Shown here: piece after piece, positions 44,901 to 55,378 of the stretch
Numbering within the stretch: position 1 is the first letter of the stretch
Layout of the letters: the number at the start of each line of letters is the position of its first letter
Source of the DNA: Ampullaceana balthica
Lineage: Eukaryota; Mollusca; Gastropoda; Lymnaeidae
Direction: 5' to 3'
NCBI GenBank assembly: GCA_944989445.1
Contig: CALYLW010001077.1
Span: 37,028-101,027, forward strand
Length of the DNA stretch: 64,000 bases
Position numbers and translations under genes: made by a program
The notes under the pieces: generated by a model
What the model was told of the DNA's origin: nothing
The model's input: the letters and a program-made list of their open reading frames with translations, nothing else
Database searches by the model: none

Positions 44901-46205
44901 AATGCACATTCTTGGGTTTGTGTTTGAATGCACATTCTTGGGTTTGTGTTTGAATGCACATTCATGGGTTTGTGTTTGAATGCACATTCTTGGGTTTGTG
45001 TTTGAATGCACATTCATGGGTTTGTGTATGAATGCACATTCTTGGGTTTGTGTTTGAATGCACATTCATGGGTTTGTGTTTGAATGCACATTCTTGGGTT
45101 TGTGTTTGAATGCACATTCATGGGTTTGTGTTTGAATGCACATTCTTGGCTTTGTGTTTGAATGCATATTCTTGGGTTTGTGTTTGAATGCACATTCCTG
45201 GGTTTGTGTTTGAATACACATTCTTGGGTTTGTGTTTGAATACACATTCTTGGGTTTGTGTTTGGATGCACATTCTTGGGTTTGTGTTTGAATGCACATT
45301 CTTGGGTTTGTGTTTGAATGCACATTCTTGGGTTTTTGTTTGAATGCACATTCTTGGGTTTGTGTTTGAATACAAATTCTTGGGTTTGTGTTTGAATGCA
45401 CATTCTTGGGTTTGTGTTTGAATACACATTCTTGGGTTTGTGTTTGAGTGCACATTCTTAGGTTTGTGTTTGAGTGCACATTCTTGGGTTTGTGTTTGAA
45501 TACACATTTTTGGGTTTGTGTTTGAATACACATTCTTGGGTTTGTGTTTGAATGCACATTCTTGGGTTTGTGTTTGAGTGCACATTCTTGGGTTTGTGTT
45601 TGAATACACATTCTTGGGTTTGTGTTTGAATACACATTCTTGGGTTTGTGTTTGAATGCACATTCTTGGGTTTGTGTTTGAATACACATTTTTGGGTTTG
45701 TGTTTGAATACACATTCTTGGGTTTGTGTTTGAATGCACATTCTTGGGTTTGTGTTTGAATACACGTTCTTGGGTTTGTGTTTGAATGCACATTCTTGTG
45801 TTTGTGTTTGAATGCACATTCTTGGATTTGTGTTTGAGTGCACATTCTTGGGTTTGTGTTTGAATGCACATTCTTGGGTTTGTTTTTGAATGCACATTCT
45901 TGGGTTTGTGTTTGAATACAAAGGGTTTGTGTTTGAATGCACATTCTTGGGTTTGTGTTTGAATGCACATTCTTGGGTTTGTGTTTGAATGCACATTCTT
46001 GGGTTTGTGTTTGAATGCAAATTCTTGGGTTTGTGTTTGAGTGCACATTCGTGGGTTTGTGTTTGAATGCACATTCTTGGGTTTGTGTTTGAATGCACAT
46101 TCTTGGGTTTGTGTTTGAATACACATTCTTGGGTTTGTGTTTGAATACACATTCTTGGGTTTGTGTTTGAATGCACATTCTTGGGTTTGTGTTTGAATGC
46201 ACATG
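41925..46205. repeat. 26-bp satellite, about 160 copies, largest array of the window
   Basis: Unit CACATTCTTGGGTTTGTGTT plus TGAATG, with A/G (GAATAC, GAATGC, GAGTGC) variants at two positions. Since 26 is 2 modulo 3, each minus-strand frame passes through the unit in three phases and reads the same 26-residue cycle; no phase has a stop, so frames of up to 516 codons overlap. One LINE tail interrupts it at 42810-42897. A shortened unit (GAATACAAAGGG) marks an internal deletion near 45915. Confidence 0.97.
42810..42897 (+). mobile_element. 88-bp LINE tail inserted in the 26-bp array
   Basis: Only the last bases of the LINE are present: AAAATGCAGGACTAAACAC, the CGCAATAATCTTCTGTATAG segment and an AGATAAGATAA tail. 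The array resumes with GAATA, which also precedes the insert (42805-42809 and 42898-42902), suggesting a 5-bp target duplication. Confidence 0.9.
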
Positions 46206-46206
46206 T

Positions 46207-46900
46207 GTTTTGTTTTGATTGTAACTTTGTAATCAATGCAGAAAATCCACATTCACAAAGGTACGATGTTGCAAGACGTAAAAGTATTTTTTAGCGTTCT
46301 GTGACATTTCTGAGTACTACAAAATTTTATCAAGCTGACGTTCTGTTGTAAAATATTCAAAGAAGTATCGCTGGTCAGTTCTATGAATTGGTTTAATTTC
46401 GATGGTAGTAAATTTAATGAGTCAATGTGTGTAAGAAACGGACTGGAAACACACGAAAAACTCTGAACGTTCAAATCACCAAAGAAGAAGTTGAATTGAT
46501 CCTGCAGTGATTGAATATGGTCAGAAATAAAATTTATCAACAATTGTTTTTTGATTTCAGAATTTTCTTGTTTCTCGGTGAATTCGTAAAATTTCTCAAA
46601 CATGGATAGTTCCCCTGAAGTAATCTTTTTTTACGAAGATCAAGCTTTTTCGTAAAAGCAGACACTTTTTTTATTTGTAATTATTAATGTTATTAAATGT
46701 GTCTGCTTTCCTTGCAGAGATGAATTAAGCTTATTAATTTCTTTAAAATGTCACTCAAGTAAACCAGAACTGCAACCTATAAGCTATCGTTCAAACGATC
46801 AACAGGCTTTGATTTTATTATCCAAGAAACTCTCTCACAACATCCCGCACTTCAGTCTGTAAACCCCCCCCCCACCCACACGTCCTTGATAACCAGGATT
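46207..46900 (-). pseudogene. Decayed hAT transposase C-terminal part (ZBED5/FAM200-like)
   Basis: On the minus strand several frames together read as the C-terminal third of a BED-type hAT transposase. Recognisable are LSDIFKEINKLNSSLQGK, then MFEKFYEF (ORF 46603-46253), then in a shifted frame RLATSYLCECGFSAL, the conserved hAT dimerisation segment. Stops and at least one frame change show it is dead. The reading frame of the last segment runs directly into the open frames of the 26-bp array, replacing the usual end of the protein. The catalytic residues upstream are not visible. Confidence 0.8.
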
Positions 46901-46904
46901 TTTA

Positions 46905-47356
46905 GACTGTGCAACTCGTATAGCCACCAAAAATGTTGCTCTTAAAACCTTTTCATTGACTTTGGTTGCTTGCCGTATGCGGAACTTCTGACTATCAAGT
47001 GAATGTTTTAGCAGGGAAAGTATTTCAATGGTTTCTCCCTGCAGACATTATGATTAGTTTTCAGATGACCGGAGTTGTGCAGGTTTCATCACTTTGTTGT
47101 CCTACGCAATGTTGTCCTACGCAATGTTGTCCTACGCAATGTTGTCCTACGCAATGTTGTCCTACTCCTTATGTTCGGTTATTTTCTTTATTAGAGATTT
47201 ATCCATGTGTTCAATCAATTTAATTTATTACTTTTATTATTTTAATATTAATATTAATTTAATGCTAATTTACTAATCGTTTTCAAAAAATTATTTCTGA
47301 AGGGTAGTAAAAAAACTATTGTTATACCTTCTAGAATCTAGTGAAACAGCAAACGT
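46905..47356. other. No gene seen apart from a short repeat
   Basis: Single-copy sequence that includes a C-rich run (46864-46879) just before it and the 15-bp repeat listed separately. Confidence 0.4.
47095..47166. repeat. 15-bp tandem repeat, 5 copies
   Basis: TTGTCCTACGCAATG repeated; the last copy ends CTCCTTATG. Confidence 0.95.
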
Positions 47357-47450
47357 GTGTTACGTCCTGTCAGGCTAACTCATACCCTGTTTATGTGTTA
47401 TACATTGACTAATTTAAAAGCCTGGTTGCAGTATCACCCCCATTATTTTC
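47357..47450 (-). repeat. Second copy of the intron 8 hairpin element
   Basis: The reverse complement matches 27018-27112, from the GACTGCAATCAGAC-like left part through the ATAAACAGG core to CCTGACAGGACGTAACA. Here only one arm is present, so the element itself is about 95 bp. Confidence 0.85.
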
Positions 47451-47546
47451 TAGAATCTAGTTTGACGTCAAGTGATTACCGGTATAACCAGGGCAGGGCT
47501 TAACCTTTTAACCAGTCCGTGCAAACGTGAAAAATTGCGCCTCGAT

Positions 47547-47690
47547 GGGGCCTTCAATAAATGACGTCACACACAAATCTGGCCGATTTTTCACCCCCTC
47601 CCCACTTTTTCGTCACACGTTGTCACAAAAACTTAGACACCCCCCCCCCAATATAACGTCTTAAAGCGTTCACCCTCCCCATAAAGGAAA
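47547..47690 (-). mobile_element. Partial copy of the 400-bp TIR element
   Basis: Starts GGGGCCTTCAATAAATGACG and continues with a TTTTTCACCCCCTCCCCAC segment, matching the reverse complement of 20560-20683. The other end is missing; the next element abuts it. Confidence 0.78.
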
Positions 47691-48365
47691 GTGTTTCTCA
47701 AATAGTGGGGCGCGCCCCTCAGGGGGGGGGGCGCGAGGCTCCCTAAAGGGGGGGGGCGCGAAATGGTGTACTTATAACAATTTTATAGACAAATGATAAT
47801 ATTTACTGTCGCGCGGGGGGCGCGAAATGTTTCCTTCTTCCTATTGGGGGGCGTGACAGAAAATAATCGAGCAACACTGCCATAAAGGCAGTATTTTCTA
47901 TTTGAAAATGAACATGTTTCAAATCACTGTTTTGGTCTTTTTCTTGGGAGTTATCCCGCCCTATAGCATTATATTATCTAAACCGAGCCATATTAAAGAC
48001 ATATTCCTAATAGAGGGAAGTAATTTATCAGTTAAAATTAAACCACATTTAAATATAAATTTTTCAAGTTTATGATACAGGAAATAATCAATTGGTATTA
48101 GCGAAATTTTTACTACGTAAAAGTGCAATAAACCTTATGTTTGTAATTATTATTTTTTAAGTCAGCATATAGAAAAGGTCCTATTAGGTAATTAAGTTGT
48201 AAAAAAGTTATCTAATAAATAGGTATGCATATGTGTGATATATACTTTTACAAATATAGCGTTTAGTCGTTGTAATAGTAAGTTGTTTTAGCATTAAAGT
48301 GGCATGACACTTAATTTCGATCCCTCAGATAGGGATAACATGTAATGACCACTGAGCATTCTACT
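47689..48365 (+). mobile_element. hAT-type terminal region, inverted partner at 55570
   Basis: It begins AAGTGTTTCTCAAATAGTGG followed by GC-rich GGGGCGCG blocks, a terminal pattern I associate with BED-type hAT elements. About 560 bp of the interior to GACCACTGAGCATTCT is shared, inverted, with 55570-56160. No ORF; TSD not determined. Confidence 0.65.
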
Positions 48366-48510
48366 ACCCAGGATAGTATAGTATAGTAATACTTTAAATA
48401 ATCCTCAGCATGAATTGATTTTAAAATCGTAATTTATTGAAAAACGATGACTAAACAAACTTATTTTAGATTACTAGGCAATTAGCTGTTTTATTGGCCG
48501 ATTCGTAGTT

Positions 48511-48592
48511 TGGACCTAAGGGAACTAAGAAGGATAAAACCAACACGTTATCAACATTTAAAACTCTAATAGGAGCATCTGATAGGATAAGG
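48511..48592 (+). mobile_element. Short LINE 3' fragment
   Basis: It contains AACCAACACGTTATCAACA and AAAACTCTAATAGGAG followed directly by CATCTGATAGGATAAGG. The 3' UTR is mostly deleted. Confidence 0.65.
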
Positions 48593-48799
48593 GTAACTAT
48601 GTATGGAGCCAACAATTACAATGATATGGCGATTTCTTCAAATCACATACTACCGCGTGCATGTGTAGGCCTTTATTATTTGTCCTAAAAATCGTTTGAA
48701 AAATATGTTCTAAAAATTCTTGTGTCGCGATGGCGATGTTATCGGATCCTTGGCTCCTGGCAACTTGAGTGTGAAGCAAGCCTCCGACCTGGCGTCTGA

Positions 48800-49530
48800 T
48801 CATGATGACCACAATGACGACAGTAAGGACGACAGTGATCACAATGACGACAATAAGGACGACAGTGATCACAATGACGACAATAAGGACGACAGTGATC
48901 AAAATGACGACAATAAGGACGACAGTGATCACAATGACGACAATAAGGATGACAGTGATCACAATGACGACAATAAGGACGACAGTGATCACAATGACGA
49001 CAATAAGGACGACAGTGATCTCAATGACGACAATAAGGATGACAGTGATCACAATGACGACAATAAGGACGACAGTGATCACAATGACGACAATAAGGAC
49101 GACAGTGACCACAATGACGACAATAAGGATGACAGTGATCACAATGACGACAATAAGGACGACAGTGATCACAATGACGACAATAAGGATGACAGTGATC
49201 ACAATGACGACAATAAGGACGACAGTGATCACAATGACGACAATAAGGATGACAGTGATCACAATGACGACAATAAGGACGACAGTGACCACAATGTCGA
49301 CAATAAGGACGACAGTGATCACAATGACGACAATAAGGACGACAGTGATCTCAATGACGACAATAAGGATGACAGTGATCACAATGACGACAATAAGGAC
49401 GACAGTGACCACAATGACGACAATAAGGACGACAGTGATCTCAATGACGACAATAAGGATGACAGTGACCACAATGACGACAATAAGGATGACAGTGACC
49501 ACAATGACGACAATAAGGACGAGAGTGATC
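48800..49530. repeat. 30-bp minisatellite, 24 copies; plus-strand frame encodes DHNDDNKDDS
   Basis: Unit GATCACAATGACGACAATAA plus GGACGACAGT. A 287-codon ORF (48720-49583, plus) covers it with unique ends (N-terminal MCRDGDVIGSLAPGNLSVKQ). Frequent differences GGAC/GGAT and GATC/GACC are synonymous in that frame; rarer ones change His to Leu or Gln, or Asp to Val. Other frames are also open on both strands. GGAC and GGAT units often alternate, giving a 60-bp higher-order unit. Possibly a real acidic repeat protein, but a simple minisatellite is more likely. Confidence 0.95.
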
Positions 49531-49650
49531 ACATTGGACGCCACGCCACCCAGACAAATAACGACACAAACAATCAGTTGTAAAGTGTAGTGCGGGTTGT
49601 AAGTATATAATAAGGGCAGGTTGTAACACTGAAACAGGGCAGGCTGTAAC

Positions 49651-50720
49651 CAGGCCAGGACTTAAGAGCCCCTAAGCACTTTTGACTTTTGGGCCCCCAA
49701 CCTTCTCGAAGCTATTTTTGGAAATTTAGCAAATTAAATCTAAATAGTGCAGAAAATAAAATGTTTAATTGACTTTAATAAACATTAGAATAATACAGTG
49801 TATATTACTATGAGAATTAGAATAATACAGTGTATATTACTATGAGAATTAGAATAATACAGTGTATATTACTATGAATGAATACTGGAATGAATCTAAA
49901 AAATTGTGCAACAGTTCATCCGTCTTCAGAGAAATATCTCACAATGAAAGAAAGTTTATATACATGAGAAATGTCCGGAGTAGAGTCCACAGAGATAGAG
50001 AAATTTTTGGCATATTTTATCTCAGTCACGATTGCATTTATTACCTTTTCTGCCATTATATTGATCATTTCTTCGCATATGTTTGACCAAAGATATGATG
50101 TTGAGCCACTTCCTTTGTTACTATGGCGTTTTATGTGTAAGTCCAGAAAAGGATTGAACTCAGCCAAAAGTTCTAGGGTGATAGCATAGTTCCTATTGTA
50201 TATTATATCCAAATCTCTCATGGGAACCTCTAAAAGGCCATCCGCGTACAGAAAGTGATCTGACAATAGCCACAATACTCCTCAAAATCTCATGCCAGTA
50301 TTTTTTGTTCTTCTTCTGTTTGAAAAACAAGACTCTTGTCAACTCTACCGCCATCATTCTTCCTAGATTTTAGTGTCGCAAGTGCTGACCTGTGTTCGTC
50401 CGAATTCTAATGTTCCTTCATTCTTTGAACTGCGTTTTTCCAGTCTTTGAACCCTTCATTAGCTAGTGACCCCAATTTCCCAAACATCTTACAAGGGGAA
50501 AAACACTGCACCCTTGCTCTTCGAAAATATGAGCCAAGATTGAAGTCGTATTTCACCATTCATCTAAAAAGTGACAGCGATAGATACCTGGTTTTATCTG
50601 AGTACTGACGCCTTGAAAAAGAAAAGTCGGCATCCATATTTTGTTTCACACCATTTTGAACAAGGTGCTCCAAGGTAACTTCGTTTAGCATCCACTAGGC
50701 AGGATCGTCACTTTCAGAAG
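49651..50720 (-). pseudogene. Decayed hAT transposase, DUF4371/ZMYM1-like
   Basis: On the minus strand the sequence reads first (about 50600-50330) as a TTF-type zinc-finger region with GSLANEGFKDWKNAVQRMKE and SALATLKSRKN, then in another frame as the ORF 50275-49916 with DLHIKRHSNKGSGSTSYL, ISVDSTPDISHVYKLSF. These are signature stretches of DUF4371 transposases, the second holding the first catalytic Asp region (SVDSTPD). Stops and frame changes break it, and the C-terminal half is missing. The sequence at 49651 (CAGGCCAGGACTTAAGAGCC, then GGGCCCC) looks like the transposon's 3' end. Confidence 0.82.
49787..49877. repeat. 31-bp tandem repeat, 3 copies
   Basis: Unit TTAGAATAATACAGTGTATA plus TTACTATGAGA, inside the hAT relic. 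Confidence 0.93.
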
Positions 50721-50889
50721 AATTAGATTCAGGATTTTATAAATAATCTGTTTTTGTGCTTGTTTTTAATGGAAGTCAGACATCGTGACATCGGTAATTT
50801 CTATTACAAATATACAAGAGAGGGTCATTTAAACAATAGAACTTTGTTTCATTATTTTGAAAAAATGTTTTTATTTTTCAATTTTTCAA

Positions 50890-51110
50890 TTTGGGCAAGT
50901 TTGTAACATAAACATAGGGCAAGTGGTAATATAGAAATAGAGCATGTTGTAACAGAAATAGGGCAGGTTGTAACAAAGAAATAGGGCAATTTGTAACATA
51001 GAAATAGGGCAGGTTTTAACATAGAAATAGGACAAGTTGTAACATAAAAATAGGGCAAGTTGTAACATAGAAATAGGGCAAGTTGTAACATAGAAATAGG
51101 GAAGGTTGTA
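50890..51110. repeat. 23-bp minisatellite, about 9 copies
   Basis: Unit GTAACATAGAAATAGGGCAA plus GTT with variants. Similar words (GGGCAGGTTGTAACA) also lie at 49590-49650 on the far side of the hAT relic. Confidence 0.92.
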
Positions 51111-51280
51111 ACAATGTAAAGAAACTATAGCACTGTACTGTGCGCCGGTCCAAGTCGCAACCATGCGGGGCAGTGATGTGAATATGTCCCCGGCTCCAAG
51201 GTACATGGGCACAAAAATGAGGCTTACAACGTTAGTAAAATATGATAAAACGGAAATGGTCGGGGGCGACAAATTAACAC

Positions 51281-51445
51281 AGAGACTTGAGTCTGTATGA
51301 CATGAGTCTGTATGACATGAGTCTGTATGACATGAGTCTAGCAGTACATCGTGGCGTCCCTTATACACAAAGACTTGAGTCTGTATGACATGAGTCTGTA
51401 CGACATGAGTCTGTACGACATGAGTCTGTACGACATGAGTCTAAC
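51281..51445. repeat. 15-bp repeat (CATGAGTCTGTATGA) inside a ~90-bp duplication
   Basis: Two blocks of 15-bp repeats, each introduced by AGACTTGAGTCTGTATGA and ending in a CATGAGTCTA(G/A)CAGTACATC phrase. The second block uses GTACGA instead of GTATGA. Confidence 0.9.
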
Positions 51446-51489
51446 AGTACATCAGCCACAGAGATATAAATGACATTTGAGACAACACA

Positions 51490-52135
51490 GGGATAAACTT
51501 AAGTGTCTTGTATTTCTTCATCTGGAAAGAGAAATTATCATGGAATTCCCATGTAAATAAAGTAATTAAAACAAAACAATACCTTAGGATTTAAAAAGAT
51601 AAACTTTTACAGATGTAATGATAATATAAAATTATAATGCTACCTCACTTTCTTGAGACATGTGCTAGAATATACGTCTTTTGTATGGGGCCCATCCACC
51701 TAAGAACACATTGATAAACTGGAACAAATCCAAAAAGAGCTGCTAGATTCATTACTGGAGAATATTCAAAACTGACTAGAATAACACCATTAGATCCTTA
51801 AGACTTGAAACACTTAAGATAGAAGAAAAAATAGAAAAGTAGTAATAACATATAAGGCAAATAATTCTAACTTGTAAATACAACACAAAGATAACCTAAT
51901 ACAACCATCAGATAGATAAAGGGATAAAACATTTATTCCGTATGCAAAAATAAACACATAAAAATTCTCTGTCATGCTATCCGGAATTCGGTCGTGGCGT
52001 GGGTTGCTCGAAGAAACCAGGAAAACCAACACTGTATCAACATTTAAAACTCTATAAAATGCAAGACTAGACATAAACCATGGATAAGCGTAGAACACAA
52101 TAATCTTTTTATAGAACAAGCGCCGGTACACATAG
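51490..52135 (+). pseudogene. Degenerate LINE ORF2 3' part
   Basis: It parallels 54735-55370 throughout: TCATGGAATTCCCATGTAAA, ATATACGTCTTTTGTATGGG, AACTGGAACAAATCCAAAAA, ATTACTGGAGAATATTC and the ATCCGGAATTCGGTCGTGG segment. Many small deletions and substitutions break the frame. The GATAA tail is lost. Confidence 0.85.
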
Positions 52136-52139
52136 CATG

Positions 52140-52960
52140 ATATTATATCCGTTCAAACCAAACCATAGCGTTAACAATAATGCAGATGTCCTCAAACAAT
52201 AAGCTTAAATTTATAATCCATACACTTTCCACGCTTTGTGTTGCTCCGATTAATTTTCAGATTGTGTCTAAAAAATAATAAATTTAAAATGAAGACACGT
52301 TTGAGGGGAGAAGATTAATGTTTTTAAAGATGATCAGAAGGGTTCTAAAACTATTAAAACAAATGTGAAGCCCTAGAGAAAGAAAATAAACAACAATTGT
52401 GAACAACTCTTCCTGAAAAGGGCTCTTTATCCTCGCGGAGTTACCTCCCTCGAATTCGCATCTGATCCCAATACCAAATATTGGAGCTGTGTTGTTACAG
52501 GCCAAACTGGCCACACGATTTTCTCGTCAGTTTACCTGAATGTGTTTGGGCTTTGGCCAGTTCCGTGATCTTACATCCTCGTTAGGCGCTCCGTGGCACT
52601 CTATAGCGTGTATTAGTCCTTGACGCTCTGTGATGGGCAGTGATGGCTGTGTCTCGGATCTTTGAATGGACTTGTGTCTTAAAGTCGTAAACATCAGTGT
52701 AAGAGTTTTACGTGTATAATGGTGTATCTTATATGTCTAAAGTGTTTTGGTAAAAACGGGGAATGATATTTTCTGAGATATTTTAAATGGACAGATGATG
52801 AGCTACCAGTTCATGAAAGTAAAACTATCGGGTCAAGAACATAAAACCTGGCTACGTTTTCGATTAAGACCCCCCCCCCTGAAGATGCCCTCAAACAGAA
52901 AATTGCTAGCTGGTATTAAAAACAACAAATGAAAATACCCCCCCCCCTCTTTCCTATTTT
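52140..52960. other. No gene seen
   Basis: Single-copy sequence with C-rich runs near 52870 and 52940. A minus-strand 76-codon ORF (52514-52284) is unrecognised. Confidence 0.4.
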
Positions 52961-53957
52961 TAAATCCTTTATATTAACTCGTGGTGTCTGCGGCGGACCT
53001 TGCTTGCTTGCTTGCTTGCTTGTCGCCAAAACTTTTGATCGATTTTTAACCCACTTGCTCGCAAGATAGCGAGCTGAAATTTTGCAGGCAGTTTCGTACC
53101 GATGATAAAAACAATGTATCAAAATTTCAGATCGATCGTATGTACCGTAATTAAATTATTGATTTTTTAGATTATTTTATTTATTCCTATGTATCATGCT
53201 ATTTTTTGAGATAGAGCGTCGCGGTGCGTATTATATTGAACATCCTTTCTGTCGCGCAATAAGGTGCGTATTTTACTGACAACACTTTTTATAAACCTAT
53301 TCCTGATCGGTGCGCATTATATTAAACACGTTTTACGACACAACTGCAATTTTGTATTTTTGGATGGTCTTGCGCTGCGTGTTATAATGAACATTCTTTT
53401 AGTTACGTCTCATACGTAAAGGATTTATAGTCAAAAACTTGGTTTTTTACGGGTTGTTTTTATTAAATCCTTTATATTAACTCGTGGTGTCTGCACCCTT
53501 GAGTGCTTGATTGCTTGATTTCTTGTCGCCAAAACTTTTGATCGATTTTTAACCCACTTGCTCGTAAGCTAGCGAGCTGAAATTTTGCAGGCAGTTTTAT
53601 ACCGTTGATAAAAACTACGTATCAAAATTTCAGATCGATCGTATGTACCGTAATTAAATTATTGATTTTTTAGATTATTTTATTTATTCCTATGTATCAT
53701 GCTATTTTTTGAGATAGAGCGTCGCGGTGCGTATTATATTGAACATCCTTTCTGTCGCGCAATAAGGTGCGTATTTTATTGACAACACTTTTTATAAACA
53801 TATTCCTGATCGGTGCGCATTATATTAAACATGTTTTACGACACAACTGCAATTTTGTATCTCTGGATGGCCTGGCGCTGCGTATTATAATGAACATTCT
53901 TTTAGTTACTTCTCGTACATAAAGGATTTATAGTCAAAAACTTGGTTTTTACGTTTT
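52961..53957. mobile_element. Tandem dimer of a ~500-bp dispersed repeat, possibly Helitron-like
   Basis: Two copies spaced 503 bp apart start TAAATCCTTTATATTAACTC and end in a stretch with AAAGGATTTATAGTCAAAAA. Differences are few, mainly the number of GCTTGCTT repeats near the start. ATCCTTTA at the start is inverted at the end (AAAGGAT). The phrase TCAAAATTTCAGATCGATCG also occurs in a diverged third copy at about 56640-56720. The Helitron suggestion rests only on general resemblance. Confidence 0.8.
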
Positions 53958-54111
53958 TTTAAATTTCCAGTTAGGACAAAGGGCAATGTTGACGCAAGCC
54001 TTGATTAAAGATTGTTTTTTCTTGAAAATTGTTCATCCACCTACTTTTTGAGAAAGTTAAAAAGCTCCGCAAAATAAGTATATAGGTAAATAGTTACGGG
54101 CAATGTTCAAT

Positions 54112-54190
54112 TATCTTATCTTATCTAATCGTATCTTATCGTATCTGATCTTATCTAATACAGACGCACCTTCTATAGAGAGGATTATAG
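54112..54190 (-). mobile_element. LINE tail with expanded (TTATC)n
   Basis: The minus strand shows GGTGCGTCTGTATTAGATAA followed by an expanded, imperfect AGATAAGAT-type tail. Only the last 3' UTR bases of the LINE remain. Confidence 0.8.
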
Positions 54191-54479
54191 GTTTGAAAAA
54201 AAGGATATTGTTTTGTAGTCCATTAAAAAATCGTTTTAGTCTGTTCAGACTAACCTGTAAACCTCAACTTTATATATTTCAATATTTGTTTCACGTGCAA
54301 TCTGAACAAATGTTTGCTCATGATCTGAATGCTGTACCACAAATTTTCTATTTGCGGATTTGTAAACAAATTGCTCTCTTTAGATCAGGGCATGGGGCAG
54401 AGATGTTTTCTAGACTCATTACTTCCGGTTACCTTCTCTCATGCACTCTTGACTGCAGCACTCCACATATCAAAACTCT

Positions 54480-54602
54480 CTACATGGCTAATTACAATCG
54501 TGAAAGGTTCATTGCTAGTCCACACTGAGATCTCCACATGGCTAATTACAATCGTGAAAGGTTTATTGCTAGTCCACACTGAGATCTTTACATGGCTAAC
54601 TG
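54480..54602. repeat. 54-55-bp tandem repeat split by a LINE insertion
   Basis: Two copies of ATGGCTAATTACAATCGTGA through AGTCCACACTGAGATCT precede the LINE. A further copy (55383-55440) follows it. The LINE at 54603 thus landed within this small array. Confidence 0.88.
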
Positions 54603-55378
54603 GAGTATGTCTTTCCATCCAGAAAAGTGTCAACTGTTAAGAGTAACAAAGAAAAAGAAACAAATAAATTCAAAATATTACATTCATGGAAAAGAACTGA
54701 CCCAAACTAAAGATGCAAAATACTTAGGAGTCTTAATAAATGAGAAAACTATCATGGAATCCCCATGTCAATGAAGTTATTAAAAAATCAAACAAAACCT
54801 TAGGCTTTATAAAAAGGAACTTTAACAAATGTAATAGAGATATAAAACTAAAATGCTACCTCACTTTGGTGAGACCTGCACTAGAATATGCATCTTCTGT
54901 ATGGGACCCATCCACCAAAGAAAACATTGATAAACTAGAACAAATTCAAAAAAGAGCTGCCAGATTCATTACTGGAGAATATTCGAAACTGACAAGAGTA
55001 ACACCATTAGTTAAATCATTAAACCTTGAAACACTAGAGGATAGAAGAACCAAGAGCAAAGTAGTAATCATACATAAAGCAATTAATTCTAATTTAGAAA
55101 TACAACACAAAGATAACTTAATACAACCCTCAGATAGACATAAGGATAAAAACACCTTTCTTATTCCGTATGCAAGAACAAACACATACAAGTTTTCCTT
55201 CTTCCCGTCCGGAATTCGGGCGTGGAATGGGTTGCCTGAAGAATCCAGGAAAACCAACACTTTATCAACATTTAAATCTCTAATAAAAATGCAGGACTAA
55301 ACACAAACCATAGATAAGCGTAGGACGCAATAATCTTCTGTATAGAAGGAGCGTCTGTAAACAGATAAGATAAGATAA
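54603..55378 (+). pseudogene. Best LINE copy: reverse transcriptase C-terminal part and 3' tail
   Basis: The copy encodes the region after the reverse-transcriptase catalytic core of a non-LTR element: WSMSFHPEKCQLLRVTKKKK, KYLGVLINE, then in the next frame (54740-55300) LSWNPHVNEV, LVRPALEYASSVWDPSTKEN, IQKRAARFITGEYS and FFPSGIRAWNGLP. An extra A in the AAAA run near 54747 breaks the frame between the two ORFs. After the stop comes the 3' UTR with GACGCAATAATCTTCTGTAT and an AGATAAGATAA tail. The catalytic FADD motif and everything 5' of it are missing. Clade (CR1/L2 or Jockey-like) is not resolvable from this part. Confidence 0.92.

Noticed and set aside
41709..46252. Large family of Cys/Lys/Asn-rich proteins
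   Set aside because: All are frame shadows of the 26-bp array, which is open in all three minus-strand frames.
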